Part shown: positions 1 through 11,400 of the stretch, piece after piece
How the letters are laid out: each line of letters begins with the position of its first letter
Numbering within the stretch: the first letter of the stretch is position 1
From: Chrysophaeum taylorii
Taxonomy: Eukaryota; Sar; Pelagophyceae; Pelagomonadales; Pelagomonadaceae
Reading direction: 5' to 3'
Length of the DNA: 64,000 bases
Assembly (NCBI GenBank): GCA_029834535.1
Contig: JAQMWT010000315.1
Span: 124,001 to 188,000 of the forward strand
Made by a program: the position numbers and the translations under genes
Notes under the pieces: model-generated
What the model saw: only the letters and a program-made list of their open reading frames with translations
The model's database searches: none
Told to the model about the DNA's origin: nothing

Positions 1-2205
1 TCGCGGCGACGCCGTCACAGACCATAATTCGATCGAAGTCGACATCTTCCGCTGGCACGCATAAATGACCTACCACTTTCGTCCCACAACGCCAGGCCTC
101 ACTGTCTGCCACATACGCGAAGAATAATGGTCAGCGACGAACGCTTTAAGCGCAGCGGCGCCTTCGTCTCCTACGAGCTCTACTATGAACACGCGCAAAA
201 AAACGGCCGGATCCGGAAAAGGCCTCCAAGTCATTCTTCTCCATCACCACCGCCGCTTTTCTCTTCAAATCGGGAGAATGCAGATATCAGCACTAAACAC
301 CAGTAACGCGCGGGTCGTTGTCTCGCTCGAGCGCGCTGAATTCGGATGGCTTTAGAAGGCGCAACGGCAACTTGATCCATGTCGCCAACTGCTCGACCTC
401 CAAAACCGCGTAGATTGGCGAACGGCACGAGATCTCGGGCTTAACGAGGGTACATCGTCTTCGAAGCACCGTCTCCATCAGTGGTCAGCCGGAATTTTAT
501 GTGCTCAAGCAGAGTGCTTTCTTTCCCTCCGCCGCCGCGGAGAAGTCAAGGCTATCCAAAAAACCATGGCCGCGCCGTTGATAGGAGAAATCACAGCAGC
601 ATAACGATCATCGCTGACACGGAGCGAGTCCAGAGGTACCCGCGCGCCGCGCAAATCAGCCCTCGTGCTGGAGGCAGCTACGAGACGCGTACTTTCGAAG
701 CACATCGCAAGACTGCAAATGTGAAGGAGTTTTAAACTCAACGATGGCACAAATCGACGGTAGTGTGATCACTCGCCTTTTTTGAGACCGCGGCGGCGGC
801 GGCGGCCATGCACGCATTCGTGGCAGAGCGGGGTCCACGAGCAGAAGAACAAGTCACTTTGGTGGGCTGGCGTCGCTCTTTCGGGACGACGACGACGAGG
901 CGATCGGAATGTCCCTGGTGCCGAAGCCGTCTCGTCGGTTGAGGAACCTGGTGTCGTGGACGCGCCCGGACTCCACGAAGAGATGAGGTCAGTCGGGGAC
1001 TTGGCGGACTCGGCGGCGAGGACTGACTTGAAGGTCATCAAGGAGCTGAAATATAGAAGACTGCGACCGAGGGCGAGCTGGCGCCACGCGTCAGCGAGAG
1101 CTGTAAGAAGGAGTGCACGGGGCGATTGCGCTGGTCGAATTACGACGAGCTCATCGCGTACCTATCGCACGCCTTGTACTTGGCGCACGCCGCGGGGAAG
1201 CCAACCGGGCTGGTGCGTTGAGACCCCGAGCGGTGCGTCGAGAGCACTGAGAACGACCGCGGACCGGCGCAAAGCGTACACGCGCCGAGCGGCCACGTTC
1301 ACAGAGAGAAGAGCCGCGGAAGGGGAGCGTTGACCACCGTGGTTTGTCCATGGCGCGCAAGGCGGGCGGCGGCTCCCGAGCCGACGACGGGCAGGAAACG
1401 CCAGCGGCGGCCACGGAGCCAGGTCAGCCTCGCGCGCACAAGCCGTATCAACCTCGCGCGCAGCAGGCGTTACGGGCCATCTTGTCGTTTGGCCTCCGAT
1501 GCTCGAAAGCTGTAGAAATCGGCAACCAGAGCCCAGCTTCGTCAACCCGTCGCGGATTTGATCGACGCGGCAAGACAAGCGGGTTGCCGCTTAAGGTCGC
1601 AAAGAACCAAAGGTCGCAAGGCAGGCTCGGCTGTCGGCAGCCAGGATCCAAGATTTCCACTTCCGGGTGATCTGCGGTTCGGTAATCGCCGCCCTTCCAG
1701 ATAAAGCACTTTTTGCCTTTTTCTCCCCGCCATCCAATCACATTTTTTCTTCAGATGGGCCGCCAGAGCTGGGTTGACTTCACTTGCCATGACATTTCCC
1801 CCTGACGTTCGAACCGCGTCGACAATTCTGAGTGCCGGCGGCTTGTGGCGGGCGCTATCTCTCACATCCTTCGGCGCGGGAGCCGGAAACGGCACGTAGT
1901 CGAGCGGGCTGCCACATTGCAGCATCGGCTCGATGAGCTCGGTAATCTCTTTCCTTAGCTAGGGGCCTTTCCGATGCAGGCGATCGATTCGCCTGTCGCC
2001 GGCACCGACATGATCGCAAGTCTCCGTCGTCGTCAGAACCCCCACGAGGTTTACCGAGGGCTTGACAAACCCCAGGACGCCGCGCAGACGCGCTGGCCGT
2101 TCACCGCAGGCCGGCTGTTGCCACTCTAGCCGTATACTCTGGATTTCCGGAATAGTTGGGCAGAAAGTGAGTGCTTTCTAAAGGTACAATCATGACACTA
2201 AATTA
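1..2205. other. Gene-poor, possibly decayed sequence
   Basis: I recognise no intact gene here. Between about 840 and 1580 there are short open stretches in changing frames that look coding-like in composition: for example, a run around 1141-1221 on the plus strand reads NYDELIAYLSHALYLAHAAG before a stop. No single frame continues and no family is recognisable, so this may be a broken gene or an exon set I cannot join. The remainder is mixed GC-rich DNA with no repeat, RNA gene or promoter that I can support. Confidence 0.4.
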
Positions 2206-2212
2206 GGGTCAA

Positions 2213-2900
2213 ACAAGTGCAGGCCAGTAAGTTCACCTAGTCCCAATCTCTAACCCCAGTAAGTTCGGCGTAAACCCACTCGTGCTCACACCCACTCACC
2301 CCACTCTCCTTCGAGCGCGTCGCTCTCACCACCGACAATCTAAGCTGCTTTTATCCGTACACGCCGCTAGCCTTTGCGTTCACTCTAAAAACCCCAGTAA
2401 GTTCACTTGGTTCCAGTAGGCTCACCTGGTCACTAAGTTCACCTAGTCCCAACGCCGGGAGGGGGCTTATCGTTGCAGTGGCCGTGCGACGGGTCGAGGT
2501 TGCGAAGACATTAAGCTCGCGATCAAAGTCAGCATGCCGTTGGTTGTCAGGGAGTTGAAAACTCGACTGTAAAGAGCGAGGCGTCGTCTTCCGACCCAGC
2601 CTAGTCAGCCGAAAAGAACTCCGACGCCTCGTCTCCGGGAAAAAAAGGCCGCGGTCATGCGCGCGTTGTCAGCATCGACAACATCGTTTCGACGGGGCGT
2701 GAGAATGGCGCGCTGGCTAAAAGAGCCGCCGCGGGTCGTGGAAATAGTCTGCGAGGTCGCCGTAGACGGCTTGGAGGATCACTGTCTGGCTCTCGCGTCT
2801 ACCTGACCCTTACTCTCGCGTCTACCTGATCCTTACCCTAAATCGAGGGACAGACAAACAGACAGACAAACAGACAAACATCTGTCGATTAGTAGTTAGG
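2213..2900 (+). repeat. Dispersed repeat copy A, internally deleted
   Basis: This segment is nearly the same as two longer copies at 22687-23726 and 23735-24863. It begins with the CAAGTGCAGGCCAGTAAGTT block, carries several AGTAAGTTCACCTGGTC-type motifs and ends with the CTGTCGATTAGTAGTTA block after a run of GACAGACAAAC-like units. Relative to the third copy it lacks about 248 bp (24083-24330) and a shorter stretch just before that. No protein-coding signal or terminal inverted repeat was found. It may be a non-autonomous mobile element or a segmental duplicate. Confidence 0.75.
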
Positions 2901-3860
2901 AAAATCAAAACCCTTGACATTGACGTCACGGAGTGGTCTAGGTCAAGTCAAACCTTGCTTACCGTTTGACTGCTTTGGCGATAGTCAAGTCAAGATCGAC
3001 ATTACGAAAACGAGGATTGCGGCCAGCAGAGGCCGGAAACGTCCCGCGCGCACAGCTCGCGTCTTCCGTGCCTTCCCGCGTCTCTCGTACCTCGCTCCAC
3101 CTGCAGAAGCAGAAGAAAACGCACGTAAAAAAAAAATGGTATTGTTGAGCAATGCGGGATATGGTGATAGATGCGGCAGTGCGTCTTTTTACTGCTGTCC
3201 GTGTCTTCCTTCGCACACTCGGGGTGATGCGCCTGATGTGAAGCCGCCGTTCTCTTCCCAGCCTCCCCGGGCGTGAATCCCCGATCCTGCTCCGGTGGAA
3301 TGTACGGCCTCGCGGCATGATGTCTTCTGCAAACATGAGCTGTTCGTTTAGACGAAGTAAACTACTGTTGTCCTCAGTAGATGTCGTTGACAGGATATCG
3401 GCTGATTGTAGCAAAGTCTCAAATAACTTGTTGATATTCTGTTGTAGCTGAGCCGTGGTAGACCTCGCTCGGCTTGTCGAAAGCCGCATCCGAGGGGGCG
3501 CGAGAACAGCGTTTTGCTGGGCGGTGGTGTCAGGCACCCGCCTACTAGCACGAGCTTTCGTGTTGGGAAGAGGCAGACTCCCCCCCGGGCACAAAACTTT
3601 CGCACTCGGGGATGGCGCCCCCCCGCGCGCGCACTCTAAAAGAGGCCCTGAATGCTTGCCAAGGGCCCAGGTGGTAGCACCTATAGAACTGCGGACAGCC
3701 ACGGACTGGGTGTAGGCGACTCGGCCGGGAGGGAGCGCCTCTGCTCGCCCCGCGCTCTTTGCGGCCATAGGCGTTAAAGAATCGGACCAGAGGGAGCGCG
3801 GCTGCAGGAAAATCACTGTGCCTTAGCCATAGGCGCGACTCCGAGCCGCAAACTCGTCGA
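2901..3860. other. Intergenic, no gene supported
   Basis: A minus-strand open frame covers 2959-3816, but its translation is Arg/Ser/Pro-rich, shows no family motif and contains homopolymer-driven stretches, so I do not call it. A block at about 3530-3690 with G/C runs is a diverged relative of a block at about 4200-4360. Confidence 0.3.
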
Positions 3861-3892
3861 GATATCGTACGTGTCCTGTCCTCAAGACGACG

Positions 3893-4132
3893 ATGATGAC
3901 GACAGCGAACCGTCCCGGTGAACATGGCGAGGCCAACGAGCCAGACTCCGTCGACGAGCCCGCCCTCGAGGAGGAGGAGGAGGATGAGAGCCCCGCTCCC
4001 GAGGAGAACCTCCGCGACTACATCATGGACCTCGGAGACGCCGCATTCTACCACGAGGCCGCCACATTCCTTGCGACCCATTCAGCGACGCCAAAGACCC
4101 CCTCGAAACCCAATTTCCATGCCAAACTGTAG
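3893..4132 (+). CDS. Small acidic hypothetical protein or first exon
   Basis: This 79-codon frame starts with ATG ATG at 3893 and shows the strong G/C third-position bias of the real genes in this window. The product is very acidic in its first half (a run of seven Glu/Asp after residue 25), followed by an amphipathic segment, NLRDYIMDLGDAAFYHEA, and a basic Ser/Thr/Pro tail. I do not recognise a family. It could be a complete small protein, the first exon of a longer gene, or a remnant. No downstream exon could be joined with confidence. Confidence 0.35.
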   Translation: MMTTANRPGEHGEANEPDSVDEPALEEEEEDESPAPEENLRDYIMDLGDAAFYHEAATFLATHSATPKTPSKPNFHAKL

Positions 4133-5404
4133 CCTACCTTGTAGAGCCACCCAGGTGCAGAGGTCCGAAGTTAGTTAATTAGCCAGGTGCTGCAGTGCCC
4201 GTCGTCCTAGGGGGTTGGGCGATCCCCCAGCGCCATAGGAGGCCTAGTGGAGGGGACACCGACCCCCCAGCGCTAAGCCTTCGTGCTGGGGGGGGCGTTC
4301 TCTTCGTGTTCTCGCGCGCCCCCCCCCCCTCCCGGATGAGGCTGTTGCCAAGCCCTGACATCCTCATCCAACACGGGCTGGTGTTCAAGCATTGGAGCCG
4401 CTTCCGCCATGCCGCCAATGTCAAGTCGAATCCCTTAACCTCGGCCTATTCGCCAAAATTGGTCACGCCAAGTCACGTCAATGTTATGGTCAAACGGCTC
4501 TTTGACCTCAACTTATCGACCAACCCAAGGTCAAGACCCCGACTAGGCCCCGCATACCCGTTTCTTTTGCCCTCCAGGCACAACCCTCATGTCCCCACAC
4601 AACGCACCAAAACCTTCAAGGCCCCACACGCACCCCGCCCCTCTTAGCAGTCGACCTTCAAAGAACCCGAGGTCAACCTGCAAGCACCCATACGCACACC
4701 ACCCCTCTTAGCAGTCGACCTTCAATAAAATACAAGGTCAAGGTGCAGCGCTGAGGCCAGTAGTGATTAGTGTTTTGAGGTCGACTACTAAGAGTGGGGG
4801 GGATGAGAAGCATGTAGGGCGTTGTTGAGCAGTTGTTGGGGGGGTGTTGTGGAGGCGTGATGATTAACAAGCTGAGACTTGTTCTTCTACTTCTCATGAA
4901 CCCCTCTCTTGTATCTGGGAAGAGCTCGAAAAGAGGGAACAACAACAAAGCCTGCGCGGAAAAAGGAGTATGTGCCCTTCGATTGGTTTTGGGGACCAGG
5001 TGAATTTGGGCAGTTTGCGTATACACCTGGGCCCAGATTTCGAATGTTGAGCGAACGGGCGACCGGTGCGTCGTTCGGGCAGATCTGCGGCAAAGTTGGC
5101 GGCGGGAGCAGGGCGAGGAAGGCCTTGGCAGCCGCGCCGCGGGTGCGAGTGGTGCCGCAGCCCATCGCGCAGGCGCCAGCTAGTTTCGGCACCTTGCTGC
5201 GAATGGACCGCCTTCGGACGACCACCCCGTCGTGTCCTTTCGTCGACAGCCTTGGCCCCAGGACGTTGTTTATGGCAGTGGGTGGTCGTGGCGGCCGTTT
5301 GCAGTAAACGGTAATAATAACCCTGTGGTTCTATTTTGGGTAATACCTGGAACCTGCGTGTGGCATTATTCTGAACTGTGAAAGCCCAAGAGACTTTTTC
5401 GCAG
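4133..5404. other. Intergenic with short repeats upstream of the giant gene
   Basis: The segment at about 4200-4360 has G/C-run hairpin-like sequence related to 3530-3690. Around 4625-4800 a CTCTTAGCAGTCGACCTTCAA motif occurs twice, together with a related inverted copy. The same motif recurs at 22430-22450 and 24800-24820. Open frames at 4887-5307 exist on both strands, but their translations are unrecognised. The promoter of the giant gene should lie in the last few hundred bases, but I could not identify a core element. Confidence 0.35.
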
Positions 5405-8400
5405 ATGTGGCGCGCGATCGCTCGCGTTGTTACCTTAATTCTCTTGCCGCGTTCTGGAAGTTGTGTCGCCGTGTGGAATCACACGGTCGTCGTGGGCGGA
5501 TCCGGGGCGGTCTATGTCTTGGAGCGGGACAAGATAAGCAAGCTCGGCGCTCGCGATGGCGCCGCTGGCTTTGGGTTCGCGACGGGCGTTCACAGGGACA
5601 CGATCGTCGTTGGCTCGCCGTACGACGACGGCCGCGGCTCGGCGTACGTGTTTGACGGCAGGCTCGTCGAAGTGGCCAAGCTACGCGCGAGCGACGGCAC
5701 CGCGGGTGACGCGTTTGGGTTCGGGGTTTCGGCGTACGACGCGACGATCGTCGTCGGCGCGCCACGTAAGGACGACCTCGGCTCGGCGTACGTTTTCGAG
5801 CACAACGGGACGGCCTACGTCGAAGTTGCCAAGCTCCGTAGCCCCGAGGATGACCGTTTTGGTTGCGCGGTGGCGGTATACGAGGAGATGATCGTCGTCG
5901 GCGCTCGCGGTGGCGTTTACGTTTTTAACGACGGGACGTACGTTGCCAAGCTGCGAGAGACCAGTCGTTTATTCGGACACGCGGTCGCCGTGTATGGTAC
6001 TACGATCGTCGTCGGTGCGGTAGACGTGACGGCCGCAGCCTACGTGTTTCTAAATTCGGGCGGCTGGGCTTACGCGAGGGTCGCGGAACTCCGAGCGCGC
6101 GACAGTGCCGCAGTCTGCGTCTACAACACGACGATCGTCGTTGGCTCGGACGCGGGGGCTCGCGTGTTTGACGCGGGGACCTACGCGCTCGTCGCCGAAC
6201 TCGGAGCGACAGACGCTATTGGATTCGGGAAGTCCGTGTACGGAACGCTCGTTCGAGATGATGCTTCTCAAGACCACCACCACTACCACCACCACCGGAG
6301 CGAGCCCTCACCCATACGCTTGCGCCCCCCATCGTCTGTTCCCGCGAGCGCACCGAGCCCAAGCCCAACGGAGACGTCGAGTCCGTCGAATTCACCTGCC
6401 TTGATGCCGTTGTCGCTGCCCGCGGATCGCGTCTCAAAGATTCGAGAGCCTCAACTTGGAATTAAGCCTCTTCTTTCTTCACCGCGCTCTCTCCAAGTTG
6501 CCACCGTGGACAAGTCGGCGTACGCGGCTCCTCCTAGGGTTTCTCGTCGTGCCACTGGCAGTTGCGCGCAAACCCATTCAAACCAGTCGACCTGCAACGG
6601 GACCCTGATCGATTTTGAAATGTACGACACCTGGGGTAATGGCTGGGATGGGGCGTGCTTCACGATCAGCAATCCGTCGTGTTCGACTTGTGAGGTGGAG
6701 CAGGGCACGCTCGATGCTGGATTTTATGGAACGCAGGCAGTATGCATTCACTGCGACGCTCCGGGCGCGTACGAGGTCAACGTCACGCAAGGATCGTATC
6801 CGAGCGAAATCTTGTGGGCGCTCGGAAATTTGGCACTTGGAAACTACACTGTGTTGGACAATTACTCTCCATCCGAAACCTTTACGTGCCGACCGTCGGG
6901 CGCACCGACGTCCGCACCCACCGATGGCTGCCCGCACACCTATTCTGACGCCTCGACCTGCAACGGGACGCTGATCGACTTTGAAATGTATGATACCTGG
7001 GGTGACGGCTGGAATGGGGCGTGCTTCACGATCAGCAATCCGTCGTGTTCGACTTGTGAGGTGGAGCAGGGCACGCTCGATGCTGGATTTTATGGAACGC
7101 AGGCAGTGTGCATACACTGCGACGCTCCGGGCGCCTACGAGATCAACGTGACGTACGGACGGTATCCAAGCGAAATCTTGTGGGCGCTCGGAAATTTGGC
7201 ATTTGGGAACTACAGTGTGTATGAAAATTACTCTCCATCTGAATCCTTTACGTGCCGACCGTCGGGCGCACCCACGTCTGCACCCACCGATGGCTGCCCG
7301 CACACCTATTCTGACGCCTCGACCTGCAACGGGACGCTGATCGACTTTGAAATGTATGATACCTGGGGTGACGGCTGGAATGGGGCGTGCTTCACGATCA
7401 GCAATCCGTCGTGTTCGACTTGTGAGGTGGAGCAGGGCACGCTCGATGCTGGATTTTATGGAACGCAGGCAGTGTGCATACACTGCGACGCTCCGGGCGC
7501 CTACGAGATCAACGTGACATACGGACGGTATCCAAGCGAAATCTTGTGGGCGCTCGGAAATTTGGCATTTGGGAACTACAGTGTGTATGAAAACTACTCT
7601 CCATCAGAATCTTTTACGTGCCGACCGTCGGGCGCACCGACGTCCGCACCCACCGATGGCTGCCCGCACACCTATTCTGACGCCTCGACCTGCAACGGGA
7701 CGCTGATCGACTTTGAAATGTATGATACCTGGGGTGACGGCTGGAATGGGGCGTGCTTCACGATCAGCAATCCGTCGTGTTCGACTTGTGAGGTGGAGCA
7801 GGGCACGCTCGATGCTGGATTTTATGGAACGCAGGCAGTGTGCATACACTGCGACGCTCCGGGCGCCTACGAGATCAACGTGACGTACGGACGGTATCCA
7901 AGCGAAATCTTGTGGGCGCTCGGAAATTTGGCATTTGGGAACTACAGTGTGTATGAAAACTACTCTCCATCAGAATCTTTTACGTGCCGACCGTCGGGCG
8001 CACCGACGTCCGCACCCACCGATGGCTGCCCGCACACCTATTCTGACGCCTCGACCTGCAACGGGACGCTGATCGACTTTGAAATGTATGATACCTGGGG
8101 TGACGGCTGGAATGGGGCGTGCTTCACGATCAGCAATCCGTCGTGTTCGACTTGTGAGGTGGAGCAGGGCACGCTCGATGCTGGATTTTATGGAACGCAG
8201 GCAGTGTGCATACACTGCGACGCTCCGGGCGCCTACGAGATCAACGTGACGTACGGACGGTATCCAAGCGAAATCTTGTGGGCGCTCGGAAATTTGGCAT
8301 TTGGGAACTACAGTGTGTATGAAAATTACTCTCCATCAGAATCCTTTACGTGCCGACCGTCGGGCGCACCGACGTCCGCACCCACCGATGGCTGCCCGCA

Positions 8401-11400
8401 CACCTATTCTGACGCCTCGACCTGCAACGGGACGCTGATCGACTTTGAAATGTATGATACCTGGGGTGACGGCTGGAATGGGGCGTGCTTCACGATCAGC
8501 AATCCGTCGTGTTCGACTTGTGAGGTGGAGCAGGGCACGCTCGATGCTGGATTTTATGGAACGCAGGCAGTGTGCATACACTGCGACGCTCCGGGCGCCT
8601 ACGAGATCAACCTGACGTACGGACGGTATCCAAGCGAAATCTTGTGGGCGCTCGGCAATTTGGCGTTTGGGAACTACAGTGTGTATGAAAATTACTCTCC
8701 ATCTGAATCCTTTACGTGCCGACCGTCGGGCGCACCGACGTCCGCACCCACCGATGGCTGCCCGCACACCTATTCTGACGCCTCGACCTGCAACGGGACG
8801 CTGATCGACTTTGAAATGTATGATACCTGGGGTGACGGCTGGAATGGGGCGTGCTTCACGATCAGCAATCCGTCGTGTTCGACTTGTGAGGTGGAGCAGG
8901 GCACGCTCGATGCTGGATTTTATGGAACGCAGGCAGTGTGCATACACTGCGACGCTCCGGGCGCCTACGAGATCAACGTGACGTACGGACGGTATCCAAG
9001 CGAAATCTTGTGGGCGCTCGGAAATTTGGCATTTGGGAACTACAGTGTGTATGAAAACTACTCTCCATCAGAATCTTTTACGTGCCGACCGTCGGGCGCA
9101 CCGACGTCCGCACCCACCGATGGCTGCCCGCACACCTATTCTGACGCCTCGACCTGCAACGGGACGCTGATCGACTTTGAAATGTATGATACCTGGGGTG
9201 ACGGCTGGAATGGGGCGTGCTTCACGATCAGCAATCCGTCGTGTTCGACTTGTGAGGTGGAGCAGGGCACGCTCGATGCTGGATTTTATGGAACGCAGGC
9301 AGTGTGCATACACTGCGACGCTCCGGGCGCCTACGAGATCAACGTGACGTACGGACGGTATCCAAGCGAAATCTTGTGGGCGCTCGGAAATTTGGCATTT
9401 GGGAACTACAGTGTGTATGAAAATTACTCTCCATCTGAATCCTTTACGTGCCGACCGTCGGGCGCACCGACGTCTGCACCCAGTGTCACACCGTCGGAGA
9501 TGCCAACTGCTCAACCCACCTTGGTGCCACAATCCTCGCCCACGCGCACACCTTCATTTTCACCATCTCTGGATCCTTCTCTGTCACCGACCATGGCTCC
9601 GACTGTATCGCCGGTTTCAACGCCTACGACCTATCCGTCTTTGCCACCTTCATTTCTACCATCCTTGGAACCCTCTGTGCGACCCTCGGTGATGCCATCA
9701 ATCGTGCCTAGTTCTTCCCCATCAACGTCACCCTCGGCGGCGCCATCCACTGGACCGTCCGCTCAGCCCACGAACAGACCAATGCAGGCACCGACACTTT
9801 CGCCGACCGTTTTGCCCTCGAGCGCACCTAGCTTTGCTCCATCAGTGTTGCCATCTGCTGGACCGTCTGCTCAGCCTACGCAAGTACCAACACAAGCACC
9901 ATCACTCTCACCAACAGCGTTGCCGTCGAGCATCCCTAACTCTGTCCCATCAATGCCACCCTCTGCGCCGCCATCCACTCTACCGTCGGCTCAGCCCACT
10001 AACAGACCAGTGCAGGCACCGACACTTTCGCCGACAGCGTTGCCTTTGAGCGCACCTACCTTTGCTCCATCAGTATTGCCATCTTCTGGACCGTCCCCTC
10101 AGCCGACAAAAAAACCGACCCAAGCACCCACGCTTAAACCGACGGCGTCCCCCTCAACGGGCGCGCCGACGTTCGCACCCACCGATGGCTGCCCGCAAAC
10201 CTATTCTGATGCGTCGACATGCAACGGGACCCTGATCGACTTTGAAATGTATGATACCTGGGGTGACGGCTGGAATGGGGCGTGCTTCACGATCAGCAAT
10301 CCGTCGTGTTCAACTTGTGAGGTGGAGGAGGGCACGCTTGATTATGGATATAGTGGGACACAGGCAGTGTGCATACACTGCGACGCTCCAGGCTCATACG
10401 AGATCAACGTCACAGAAGGAAGGTGGCTGAGCGAAATTTTGTGGGCGCTAGGAAATTTGGCATCTGGGAACTACACTGAGGTGAACAATTACTCTCCATC
10501 CGAAACCTTTACGTGCCGGCCATCGGGCGTGCCGACGTCCGCGCCCAGTGTGACGGAGACGCCGACAACTCAACCCACCTCGGCGCCCACGCACATGCCT
10601 TCATTTTCGCCTTCATTTGACCCTTCGCTGTCACCGACCATGGCTCCGACTGTATCGCCTGTTTCGCCTACGACCTATCCGTCTTTGCTACCTTCACTTC
10701 CACCATCCGTAACACCCTCTGTGCGACCCTCGGTAATGCCATCAATCATGCCTAGTTCTTCCCCATCAATGTCACCCTCGGCGGCGCCATCCACTGGACC
10801 GTCCGCTCAGCCCACTAACAGACCAGTGCAGGCGCCGACACTTTCGCCGACAGCGTTGCCCTCGAGCGCACCTAGCTCGCCGCCATCAATGTCACCATCA
10901 GTATTGCCATCTGCCGGACCGTCCGCTCAGCCGACTAAAGTACCGACCCAAGCACCAACGCTTACACCAACGGCGTTGCCCTCAAGCGCGCCCCTCTCGG
11001 CGCCATCTTTTTCACCGTCGGTGTCACCATCCCCTGGACCGTCAGCTCAGCCTACAGAAATACCAACACAAGCACCATCACTCTCACCAACAGCGTTGCC
11101 GTCGAGCGTGCCTAACTCTGCCCCATCAATGTCACCCTCTGCGCCGCCATCCACTCTACCGTCGGCTCAGCCCACTAACGGACCAGTGCAGGCACCGACA
11201 ATTTCGCCGACAGTGTTGCCCTCGAGCGCGCCTAGCTTTGCTCCATCAATGTCACCATCAGGATTGCCATCTGCTGGACCGTCCGCTCAGCCGACAAAAG
11301 TACCGACCCAAGCACCGACGCTTACACCGACGGCGTTGCCATCAAGCGCGCCCCACTCGGCGCCATCATTTTCACCATCGGTGTCACCATCCCCTGGACC

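Noticed and set aside
6578-9532. Minus-strand frames of 81-301 codons repeated every 366 bp
   Set aside because: Antisense of the tandem GDGWN repeats; they repeat only because the DNA repeats.
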